30,443 nt of DNA from contig USAL01000012.1 of assembly GCA_900552545.1 (NCBI GenBank), positions 1 through 30,443 of the forward strand, read 5' to 3'. This stretch comes from an uncultured Sutterella sp. (lineage in GTDB: Bacteria; Pseudomonadota; Gammaproteobacteria; Burkholderiales; Burkholderiaceae_F). The notes beneath the pieces are model-generated. The model was given only the letters and a program-made list of their open reading frames with translations, had not been told where the DNA came from and did not search any database. A program made the translations under genes and the position numbers. Of the stretch, positions 7,811 through 14,460 are shown piece by piece (position 1 is the stretch's first letter; every line of letters begins with the position of its first letter).

Positions 7811-9255
7811 AGCGCCGCGACCTCGTTCTTGCCGCTGCAGGCCTTCTTGCGGCCGGACGCCCGCTTCTTGCCGCTGCTGCCCCACCCTCGATCGAGGATT
7901 TGACGGCAGGCGTCTGGGACGTCGTCGTCGCCGGAAGCGGCCTGGCGGGCCTTACGGCCGCAATCGCCGCCCGCGAGGCGGGCGCAAGCCGCGTGCTTGT
8001 CATCGAAAAGGGACCGCTTGTGGGCGGACATTCGGCCTTTTCAAGCGGCTCCTTTGCGGTCTTGAGCCCCAGGCTTCAGGCCGCGCAGGGCATCGTCGAT
8101 CCGATTGAAACGTGGATTGCCGACTGCCGCAGGATTGGCGGAGACATCAACGAGAGCGTCGTGCGCAGAATCATTGAAAGAAGCGAATCGACAAAGGACT
8201 GGCTTGCCTCAATGGGCGTTGACTTCTCAAGCGTTCTCTTTGAGGCACTGGGAGGCTTAAGGCCGCGCTGCGTCGCTCCGCGAGGCGGCATGGGCGGCAA
8301 GCACTACATCCGCGTCCTCAATGCGCGGGGGCGGGAAAGCGGCGTCGCGCTACGGCTTAATACCGCGCTTGTTTCGGCGCTGCCCTCGGCGGTTGAAGCC
8401 GCGCACGTCTGGCGGCTCGGACTTTCGGTTGAAGGCGGGCGCACCACGGAAATCCTCTCGCGCAGCCTCGTGCTTGCCACGGGCGGGTTTACCGCCAACA
8501 CCTCCATACGGCTGCTCTACGACCCGCGATTCGGCGCCCGGATGCAGCCCACGGCCAATCCCGACGGCACGCTCTGGGACGGCGCCACGGGCGACGGCAT
8601 CCGCATCGGGCTTTCGGCGGGCGCAACGCTGGCCGGCATGGACAACATCATCTATCTCCCCTACTGGGGCGGCCGGGCGCTTGACTATGCGGGCGCCGAA
8701 ATCTACATCAACCTCAAGGGCGAGCGCTTTGTGAACGAATCGGCGCCCATTAACGTCATCGCGCAGGCCATCACCTACGAGCCCGAGCAGGAGATGTGGG
8801 TGATCACCGATGCCAAATCGATCAAGGGCGCCAACATCGGCTCGAAGTTTGCGACCGGCAGGCTTCACGTCTCGGACTCCGTCGCCGACATGGCCAAGGC
8901 CATGGGAATTCCTGCAGAAGTGCTTGGAAGAACCATGGCGCGCTACAACCGCTACGCACGCGAAAACCGCGATCCGGACTTCGGCAAAACCACCTTTGCG
9001 CAGACGATCGACACGCCGCCCTTTTACTGGGGCCGCGAAAAGCTCTACGTGCACTGCACGCTCGGAGGCCTTGTGGTTGACGGTAGCGCACGGGTGCTTG
9101 ACGCGCAGAAGAACCCCATTGCGGGGCTTTTTGCCGCGGGCGAGGTCGCAGGCGGCATCTTCGGCGCCGACCGCTTGGGCGGCATGAGCCTTGCGCAGGC
9201 CGCGGTGCTCGGTCGCGAGGCGGGCCGCAGCGCCGCACTCTCGCTTCTTGCTTGA
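7807..9255 (+). CDS. Tat-exported FAD flavoprotein, fumarate-reductase/flavocytochrome c superfamily (flavoprotein 1)
   Basis: Predicted periplasmic FAD-dependent reductase of an unknown unsaturated acceptor. 482 residues. A twin-arginine-type leader (MKRRDLVLAAAGLLAAG) ends near AAAAP. FAD motifs: AGSGLAG (42-48), VIEKGPLVGGHS, SLVLATGGF (219-227), GDGIRIGLSAGA and GLFAAGEVAGG. Of the fumarate reductase substrate residues it keeps the His of VHCTLGG (His416) and the Arg of GADRLGG (Arg456). The GERFVNE segment (305-311) is followed by SAPINVIAQAI, with no Arg where flavocytochrome c3 has its proton-donating Arg, so it is unlikely to be a plain fumarate reductase. There is no haem or FMN-binding domain. 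It starts inside the regulator's stop codon (ATGA), an operon with its own sensor pair. Confidence 0.88.
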   Translation: MKRRDLVLAAAGLLAAGRPLLAAAAPPSIEDLTAGVWDVVVAGSGLAGLTAAIAAREAGASRVLVIEKGPLVGGHSAFSSGSFAVLSPRLQAAQGIVDPIETWIADCRRIGGDINESVVRRIIERSESTKDWLASMGVDFSSVLFEALGGLRPRCVAPRGGMGGKHYIRVLNARGRESGVALRLNTALVSALPSAVEAAHVWRLGLSVEGGRTTEILSRSLVLATGGFTANTSIRLLYDPRFGARMQPTANPDGTLWDGATGDGIRIGLSAGATLAGMDNIIYLPYWGGRALDYAGAEIYINLKGERFVNESAPINVIAQAITYEPEQEMWVITDAKSIKGANIGSKFATGRLHVSDSVADMAKAMGIPAEVLGRTMARYNRYARENRDPDFGKTTFAQTIDTPPFYWGREKLYVHCTLGGLVVDGSARVLDAQKNPIAGLFAAGEVAGGIFGADRLGGMSLAQAAVLGREAGRSAALSLLA

Positions 9256-9621
9256 TTGCTCCTCAATTCTTCTTTACCCCCTCTTCGATTCCTCTAAAAA
9301 ATCGAAGATAAAAAAAACGGCATGCCGACCGTTGATGATTTGGAGGGCATGCCGCATCCGCGAGGAGAAAACGGATGGAAAAGCTGTCGTTTTGGGGTGT
9401 CTGAAACGGTTCGAAAAAAAAGCCTCGCGCCCATCTCGGAAGGAAAGCGAACGCACATGGAGGAAGTGTGCGGAGGGTCCCTTTAGAGTGAACCAAAGCG
9501 GGCCGCTTTCCCCGTTTTGGGCCGGAACCAGCTGGGGAACCCTGCCGGCCGGGCGGACTCTGCAGGAACCTTGCGGTCAGAGCTCGCCCTTGCGGGCGCG
9601 AGGCAAAACCTGACGGTTTGA
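9256..9621. other. Convergent intergenic region between flavoproteins 1 and 2
   Basis: 366 bp with no recognisable gene. It contains a strong minus-strand intrinsic terminator at 9310-9354, a weak AAACC/GGTTT hairpin right after the flavoprotein 2 stop, and an imperfect extended stem around 9575-9614. The minus-strand frame at 9263-9496 crosses the terminator and resembles nothing known. Confidence 0.5.
9310..9354 (-). terminator. Intrinsic terminator, minus strand
   Basis: Perfect 9-bp arms (9318-9326 and 9346-9354, core GGCATGCC) with a 19-nt loop, followed on the minus strand by eight Ts (9317-9310). It would end transcripts of flavoprotein 2, though it lies about 270 nt past the stop codon. 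Confidence 0.75.
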
Positions 9622-11181
9622 TTACTTCTTCATCGCGGCGAACTGTTCGCCGGCGATCATGCCGAAGGTGAGCGCGTCGATCACGGCCACCGTGCCCAGA
9701 CGCGAAGCGCCGTGCACGCCGCCCGCGACTTCGCCGCCCGCATACAGGCCCTTGATCGGGGCATGCGTCACGGCTGAGATCACCTGGGCCTTTTCGTTGA
9801 TCATCACGCCGCCCATGGTGTGGTGAATCTTGTTGCAGACTTCCACGGCATAGAACGGGGGCTTGGAAACATCGAGACCCTTGTTGAAGGTGAGGATGCG
9901 GTTGAAGTCCTCGTCCTTGCCGGCCTTGACGAAGCCGTTGAAGCGCTTGACTTCGGCAAGGAACGCATCCTTCTTGATGCCGAAGGCGTCGGCCAATTCT
10001 TCGAGGGTGTTGAACTTCTTCACCGTACCCATCTCAAGCGGGAGCTTCACGAAGGACGGATTGATCGCCTTGACGATTGCATCGTCGCAGACGGCGATCG
10101 GGTAGTTCTCGTCTTTTCCAACAATCTTGAAGATCGCGTCGGCCTTGATCTTGCGGCCGGCGTGTTCGTCCATGAAGCGCTTGCCGGTACGGCGGGCAAC
10201 AACAAGACCCAAGTCCATGCAGGCGTGATTGGTGAAGTTCACGGTGACGCCGAAGCCCTTCTCGTGCGGGTTGCAGTACGGCAGGAACTGCAGCCAGCAA
10301 AGCTGCACGGGAGCCGCACCGATGCCGAGCGCCTTGATCAGCACGCCGGCCGTGGCGCCGGGCTGATTGGTGGAATCGGTCGTGGGAACCACGCGAGGAT
10401 CCTGCACCTGACGGAACCAGATGTCTCGCGAGAAGCCGCCGGCGGCCAGCCTGACGCCAAGCTTGGCGCGCGCGGTGTGGGTCATGCCCGCCGTGTGATC
10501 CAGCTCGTCGCTCTTTAACTTCGCGTCAAAGCGATAGCCCGAACGGTAGGTCACGCCAACCACGGCGCCGTCTTCGCCCATGATGAAGTCGTCGAACTTC
10601 GAGCGGGTGCGGATCACGACGTTCGAGATCTTCTTCAGTTCAGCGTGCATCGGACGGATGTAGCCTGAGCCCGTGCCGGCCTTGATCTCATAGGAGCGCG
10701 GAACCGAATGGCCGCCATCGAAGAGCATCTTGTTGAGGACGAATTCGCAGCCGCAGTCGACCACCATCTTGATCGTGTCGTTGCAGCGGTCGGCGATGGT
10801 CGACAGCAGGTTGGTGTGGTTGATGCCGAGGCCGTCCTTCAGGCAGTCGGCGATGAAGAGCTCCTTGCTGTCCTTGATGCCCTGGGCCTTCTGCACGGGG
10901 TTCACCGGGCAGGCGACGTTGCCGCCGCAGATGGCGGAGTTGCCGCCCACCACGCTCATCTTCTCAAGCATGAGCACCTTGAGGCCCGCACGGCCGGCCT
11001 TCAGAGCGCAGGCCATGCCGGCAAAGCCGGAACCGATGATGACGACGTCAAACTCCTCGTCAAAGCTCTTGACGGCGGAAACGGGAATGCCAGCGTTGGC
11101 GGCAGCCGCGCCCATGATGGCGGCAGCGCCGGCAACGGCGCTCTTGAGAAAGCCGCGGCGGGTTGTATCAACGGATTGCAT
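9622..11181 (-). CDS. Tat-exported FAD flavoprotein of the flavocytochrome c/fumarate reductase family (flavoprotein 2)
   Basis: Predicted periplasmic FAD reductase, the most fumarate-reductase-like of the three. 519 residues. A textbook Tat signal (TTRRGFLKSAVAGAAA, cleavage near ANA|GIP). FAD motifs: IIGSGFAGMACAL (50-55 core), LEKMSVVGGNSA, RLAAGGF and GLYAGGEVAGGVHG. Substrate positions: GKRFMDE (333-339) followed by Arg343, the paired His of KIHHTMGG (453-454) and Arg494 in GASRLG. The segment LCWLQFLPYCNPHEKG replaces the first substrate-binding His region of Shewanella flavocytochrome c3, so fumarate is not assured; urocanate- or methacrylate-like acceptors are possible. It has no haem domain, and the divergent tetrahaem cytochrome at 11649 is the obvious electron donor. 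AGGA sits 8 nt upstream of the ATG. Confidence 0.9.
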   Translation of the reverse strand: MQSVDTTRRGFLKSAVAGAAAIMGAAAANAGIPVSAVKSFDEEFDVVIIGSGFAGMACALKAGRAGLKVLMLEKMSVVGGNSAICGGNVACPVNPVQKAQGIKDSKELFIADCLKDGLGINHTNLLSTIADRCNDTIKMVVDCGCEFVLNKMLFDGGHSVPRSYEIKAGTGSGYIRPMHAELKKISNVVIRTRSKFDDFIMGEDGAVVGVTYRSGYRFDAKLKSDELDHTAGMTHTARAKLGVRLAAGGFSRDIWFRQVQDPRVVPTTDSTNQPGATAGVLIKALGIGAAPVQLCWLQFLPYCNPHEKGFGVTVNFTNHACMDLGLVVARRTGKRFMDEHAGRKIKADAIFKIVGKDENYPIAVCDDAIVKAINPSFVKLPLEMGTVKKFNTLEELADAFGIKKDAFLAEVKRFNGFVKAGKDEDFNRILTFNKGLDVSKPPFYAVEVCNKIHHTMGGVMINEKAQVISAVTHAPIKGLYAGGEVAGGVHGASRLGTVAVIDALTFGMIAGEQFAAMKK

Positions 11182-11648
11182 CTTGGATGTCCTTTTTCAA
11201 TTGAAGTGAAACGGGGCTCAGGAGGCTCTTCAAAAAAGATGCGATCGGACGCAGTCTTGCGCTGCTCATGTTCGCAGATGCCAAACGATCCCCGAGAAGC
11301 TGGTGGTGAAACGCGTGGGGACCTCGAAGGTCCTTCACGTTTCTGACGCTTTGGCATTGTGCGCGGGCTGGTCCCTGCCCCGATACCACCCGCAGGCTAG
11401 GTGACCCTCGGGTGGTATCGGCCGAGGGCCTTGCCTCGTTACGATGTCAGCCAATGAATGGAGCAGCCCCAAAGGCTCTTCCCGCCGAAGTCCCGCTTTT
11501 TAAGAAGGCGCCCGACCGGGTTCAAACCCTGCGAGCCCGGGAAGACTTCAGATGGGAACTCGCAGCCTCAGCTGACAAAAAAAGCGCCGCAGAGGGGTTC
11601 ACCTTGCAGCGCTTTCCCCCCAACCGAAAGATTTCAGGAGTCAACCCA
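11182..11648. other. Divergent control region between flavoprotein 2 and the tetrahaem cytochrome
   Basis: 467 bp without a gene; the frame from 11412 joins the cytochrome in frame but lacks a signal or Shine-Dalgarno site there. It holds an extended imperfect hairpin at 11308-11343 with a perfect GGACCT-CGA-AGGTCC tip, a perfect 13-bp inverted repeat at 11380-11421, and an alternative hairpin at 11405-11428 that shares bases with it. Confidence 0.6.
11380..11421. promoter_or_regulatory. Perfect 13-bp inverted repeat, candidate operator or attenuator
   Basis: Left arm CCGATACCACCCG (11380-11392) and right arm CGGGTGGTATCGG (11409-11421) are exact complements with a 16-nt spacer. The right arm also overlaps a second 7-bp stem (CCCTCGG 11405-11411 with CCGAGGG 11422-11428), so the two folds exclude each other in RNA. 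It may be a regulator binding site or an RNA switch. Confidence 0.5.
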
Positions 11649-12005
11649 ATGATTCGCGCCAAGTTCACCGCGGCAGCGCTCGCGCTGGCAGCCTCGGCTC
11701 TCGTCTCGACGGCCGCCTTTGCCGCCGACCCGATGCTTGCCGACCGCCACGTCGCCCGCGGCATCGCCTGCGAGATGTGCCACGGCCCCGACAAGGCCAA
11801 TCCCCAGGAACCGACCACGCAGACCTGCAAGGGCTGCCACCCGGTTGCAGCCCTCGTTGAAAAGACGAAGAGCGTCAAGCCCACCAACCCGCACGTCTCG
11901 CCGCACTACGCAAGCGACCTCGACTGCAACAGCTGCCACCTGGGCCACATGCAGTCGGAGAACTTCTGCAATCAGTGCCATCAGTTCGCCTTCAAGGTGA
12001 CGTAA
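11649..12005 (+). CDS. Small periplasmic tetrahaem cytochrome c
   Basis: Electron carrier of the Shewanella small tetrahaem cytochrome/flavocytochrome c haem-domain type. 118 residues with a Sec signal (MIRAKFTAAALALAASALVS, cleavage near AFA|ADP). Four CxxCH motifs: CEMCH (41-45), CKGCH (60-64), CNSCH (93-97) and CNQCH (107-111), with extra His residues (HVARG, NPHVSPHY, LGHM, HQF) for axial ligation. The ATG at 11649 is chosen over the longer frame because AGGAG lies 8 nt upstream and the signal peptide starts here. It is transcribed away from flavoprotein 2. Split flavoprotein plus cytochrome would equal one Shewanella-type flavocytochrome. The likely role is to pass electrons from a membrane quinol dehydrogenase to periplasmic flavoproteins. 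Confidence 0.93.
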   Translation: MIRAKFTAAALALAASALVSTAAFAADPMLADRHVARGIACEMCHGPDKANPQEPTTQTCKGCHPVAALVEKTKSVKPTNPHVSPHYASDLDCNSCHLGHMQSENFCNQCHQFAFKVT

Positions 12006-12072
12006 GGCACTTGATCGCCAAAGAATCAATCTCCTCTGGATATTCTTCTCTCCTCAATCTGCAGTCCTTGAG

Positions 12073-12088
12073 GCGCCCTTCGGGGCGC
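12073..12088 (+). terminator. TTCG-loop hairpin after the tetrahaem cytochrome
   Basis: GCGCCC and GGGCGC pair perfectly around a TTCG tetraloop, an unusually stable fold. No T-tract follows, so it may be a 3'-end stabiliser or a factor-dependent stop rather than an intrinsic terminator. Confidence 0.4.
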
Positions 12089-12301
12089 TCGATTGGAAAT
12101 GCCATTTGACGGATGCAAGGCGTCGTCCGAGAAAGCCGCAAGGTTTTCGAGGCCGCCGCCCGCTCCGTCTTTTTTTTGTCTTTTTTCTTCCTTTTCCCCT
12201 TCCCGGAGCCGCGCAACGGGCAAAAAAAGATCCCGTACATCGCATGACTTCCCGAGGGGAAAGCCGTACGTCGTACGGGATTCTGGAGGAGCTTTATGCT
12301 C

Positions 12302-12321
12302 GGGCGCCGCAGGCGGCGCCC
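12302..12321 (-). terminator. Hairpin after the trihaem cytochrome
   Basis: GGGCGCCG and CGGCGCCC form a perfect 8-bp stem with a 4-nt loop, 16 nt beyond the cytochrome stop on the minus strand. No T-tract follows. Confidence 0.45.
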
Positions 12322-12337
12322 TCAAGCTGCAAGCTGA

Positions 12338-12673
12338 TTACTTCTTCGCAGCCTTTTCACGAAGCGTGAACTTGTGGCAGGAGTTGCACATCAGCTCAGG
12401 CTCGGCCTTGTCGCCCTTGTGGCATTCCTGGCAGTTGACGCTGCCGAGATGCGAGAAGTGAGGGTTGGGCTCGAGCTTTTCGGTCTTCTTGGCGAGGTCG
12501 GCATAGGTGCCGTGGCAGCCCATGCAGGTGTCCTTCTTGACCCAGCCGGACGCATCGGGCCAGCTGCCCGCGTGGATTTCAGCCAGGGTCTTGGAACCGG
12601 TCTCGGCAGCACTGGCCATGCCCATCGAGAGACCAAAGGCAATCGCCGCAGCGGCGAGAATGATTTTCTTCAT
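12338..12673 (-). CDS. Small periplasmic trihaem cytochrome c
   Basis: Electron carrier related to the tetrahaem cytochrome at 11649 but with three haems. 111 residues; Sec signal MKKIILAAAAIAFGLSMGMASA. CxxCH motifs: CMGCH (50-54), CQECH (81-85) and CNSCH (96-100). Spacing between motifs (26 and 10 residues) matches haems II-IV of the neighbour (28 and 9), whereas residues 23-49, where haem I should be, contain no Cys. So haem I has been lost, or never gained. GGAGA lies 8 nt before the ATG and overlaps the stop region of flavoprotein 3, whose stop is 15 nt upstream: the two form an operon, which makes this the probable dedicated donor to flavoprotein 3. Confidence 0.92.
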   Translation of the reverse strand: MKKIILAAAAIAFGLSMGMASAAETGSKTLAEIHAGSWPDASGWVKKDTCMGCHGTYADLAKKTEKLEPNPHFSHLGSVNCQECHKGDKAEPELMCNSCHKFTLREKAAKK

Positions 12674-12688
12674 GATTCAGTTCTCCGA

Positions 12689-14179
12689 TCAGTTCTTCTT
12701 GGCCTTGGCGCGCTTGGCGAGTTCAGCACCAGCGATGCGGCCGAAGACGGTGGCCGCACCGAGCTGGGCGCCGCCGGCGTAGTTGTGGAAGAAGATGCCG
12801 CCGGCTGCGTTGCCCGCAGCGTAGAGGCCCGGAATGCTCTGGCCGTCCATGTTCTGGATCTCTGCCTTGGCGTTGATGAGCGGGCCGCCGAAGGTGGCCG
12901 TCATGCCGCCCTGGAACGGGATGGCGTAGAACGGAGCCTTTTCGATCTTGCGGGGCTTCTTGTAGGTGCAGGGCGGGTTCATCTTGGAGAGCGTACCCTT
13001 GTCCACAGCCTCGTTGTATTCCTTGACGAGGGCCTTGATGCGGTCGGCAGGCAGGGTGACCTGCTTGCAGAGCTCGTCGATCGTACCGGCCTTGCCGTAG
13101 GGGTTGTTGAGGCGGTCGAACTTCGGAATCACCTTGTCGAGCACCGAGCACTGGCTGTCAACAATAACCCAGGCGTAGTTGTCGAGCGTCTGCTGAGCGG
13201 TCGTGCGGGCCTTGATCACGTAGGTGTTGTTCTCATCCATGTAGCGCACGCCGGAGGTGTTCACCTGGATGCCGAAGCCGGAGTTGAGAACGTCGGCCGG
13301 GTTCACGTGCGTAGCGCCGAGGATCGGGCCGCTGTGGAACTGGTCCATGTTCACGAACTTCGTGAAGAGAGGCATCGAGAGCGAGACGTTTTCGCCGGTC
13401 GTGTAGGTAGAGCCGCGCAGAACCATGCGGGTCGCCCAGCCACCGATGTAGCGATCGACCATCTCGGGGTTGGCCGAGAAGCCGCCCGTGCAAATGCACA
13501 CGCCGCCCTTGCTCTTGACGTCCTTGACGCCATCGGGAGTGAGCACGCGAACGCCGGTCACGGCGAACTTGTCGTCGTGCAGCAGTTCGATGGCCTTGTG
13601 CTGGAAGCAGACGTCGATACCGCGCTTCTGAGCGGCTTCGAGCAGCTTCTGAACCAGGCGGGCACCCCCCGTGAGGCCGTTGCCTTCGACGCGGCAGGTG
13701 CGGCCCAGACGCGGATAGGGCATCACGCGGATCTTGCCGAACTTCACGCCGATGTCGGACTCAAGCCAATCGATGCCAGCGGAGATGTTGTCGGTGTAGA
13801 CGCGGTTGAGAACCTTGTCGCCCATCTGCTTGGAGATGTCCATCATCATCTTGTAAAAGTCTTCGGCCGCGTCCTTGATGCCCTGTTCGGCCTGATGACG
13901 GGTGCCCCAGCCGCAGACGCTGCCGAGGGCGAAGATGGCGTTGCCAGCCGGACGATCCATCTTTTCAAAGAGCGCGACCTTGGCGCCCAGATCATGCGCG
14001 GTGATGGCGGTGATGAGGCCCGCGGGGCCGGCGCCGAGAACGATCACGTCGTAGCTCGCGTCAGCTTTCTTCGGAGCGGCGACGGCGGTGGTTGCCACGC
14101 CCGTGCCGGCGATGCCGGCAGCCGCACCCAGAAGGCTGGTCTTCAGAAGACCACGGCGGGAAATGGCTTGCTTGGTCAT
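12689..14179 (-). CDS. Tat-exported FAD flavoprotein with a Tyr-type, non-fumarate active site (flavoprotein 3)
   Basis: Predicted periplasmic FAD-dependent reductase or dehydrogenase of the FAD_binding_2 family. 496 residues from the ATG at 14179, chosen because GGAGA lies about 9 nt upstream and the Tat signal (ISRRGLLKTSLLGAAAG) begins here; the open frame continues to 14326 without meaning. FAD motifs: VLGAGPAGLI (48-54), FEKMDRPAGNA, VCICTGGF and GLYAAGNAAGG. It lacks the His and Arg used by fumarate reductases: the corresponding segments are GGMTATFGGPLIN and FFHNYAGGAQLG (His465, Tyr467). A Tyr followed by glycines there recalls 3-ketosteroid dehydrogenases and tricarballylate dehydrogenase-like enzymes, so a neutral or cyclic substrate is plausible. 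It is paired with the trihaem cytochrome downstream and lies 281 bp downstream of a co-oriented sensor kinase. Confidence 0.88.
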   Translation of the reverse strand: MTKQAISRRGLLKTSLLGAAAGIAGTGVATTAVAAPKKADASYDVIVLGAGPAGLITAITAHDLGAKVALFEKMDRPAGNAIFALGSVCGWGTRHQAEQGIKDAAEDFYKMMMDISKQMGDKVLNRVYTDNISAGIDWLESDIGVKFGKIRVMPYPRLGRTCRVEGNGLTGGARLVQKLLEAAQKRGIDVCFQHKAIELLHDDKFAVTGVRVLTPDGVKDVKSKGGVCICTGGFSANPEMVDRYIGGWATRMVLRGSTYTTGENVSLSMPLFTKFVNMDQFHSGPILGATHVNPADVLNSGFGIQVNTSGVRYMDENNTYVIKARTTAQQTLDNYAWVIVDSQCSVLDKVIPKFDRLNNPYGKAGTIDELCKQVTLPADRIKALVKEYNEAVDKGTLSKMNPPCTYKKPRKIEKAPFYAIPFQGGMTATFGGPLINAKAEIQNMDGQSIPGLYAAGNAAGGIFFHNYAGGAQLGAATVFGRIAGAELAKRAKAKKN

Positions 14180-14318
14180 GAGTTGATTCTCCACTATGTA
14201 GGGGTGCCGCCGACGCTTGAGGCGCTTGACCGAAACCTGGCGATTTCGGTGCCCACTTAGGCTCAGACGGCGCTTATTGCAAGCGGCTTGCGCATACTCT
14301 GACCGCAGGCCGCTTAAG

Positions 14319-14366
14319 TTTCGCAAAAGAGTATCGGCAAAAGTGCCCTTAAGTACTTTTGCGAAA
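14319..14366. promoter_or_regulatory. Perfect 11-bp dyad with a third half-site upstream of flavoprotein 3
   Basis: TTTCGCAAAAG (14319-14329) and CTTTTGCGAAA (14356-14366) are exact complements 26 nt apart. Between them lies GCAAAAGT (14337-14344), which pairs with ACTTTTGC (14355-14362), giving three copies of a GCAAAAG half-site. CTTAAG occurs at 14313-14318 and again inside the spacer. The site lies about 140-190 nt upstream of the flavoprotein 3 start and is a good candidate for binding by the linked response regulator. Confidence 0.55.
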
Positions 14367-14460
14367 AATCAAATCCGTTGCGCCTTCTCAAGCAGCGGAC
14401 ACCCCCGAGCGGGGGTGGCAAAAAGTGAAGAATGCCTCTCACGGCTTTGGATTTCAGGCT

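Larger units (their letters stand above)
12006..12337. other. Convergent intergenic region between the two cytochrome genes
   Basis: 332 bp, no gene seen. It contains two hairpins without T-tracts (12073-12088 and 12302-12321), one per flanking gene, a T-rich plus-strand stretch around 12169-12200, and an 8-bp inverted repeat TCCCGTAC/GTACGGGA (12231-12238 and 12273-12280) enclosing a TTCCC-GAG-GGGAA hairpin. Confidence 0.5.

Noticed and set aside
9263..9496. 77-codon minus-strand frame between flavoproteins 1 and 2
   Set aside because: It crosses a strong terminator, has no ribosome site and resembles nothing known.
11412..11648. In-frame upstream extension of the tetrahaem cytochrome
   Set aside because: AGGAG and the signal peptide place the start at 11649; the extension overlaps the inverted repeat and is not protein-like.
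12374..14260. 628-codon plus-strand open frame opposite flavoprotein 3 and the trihaem cytochrome
   Set aside because: Antisense shadow in high-GC DNA; the minus strand has Tat signal, FAD motifs and CxxCH motifs.
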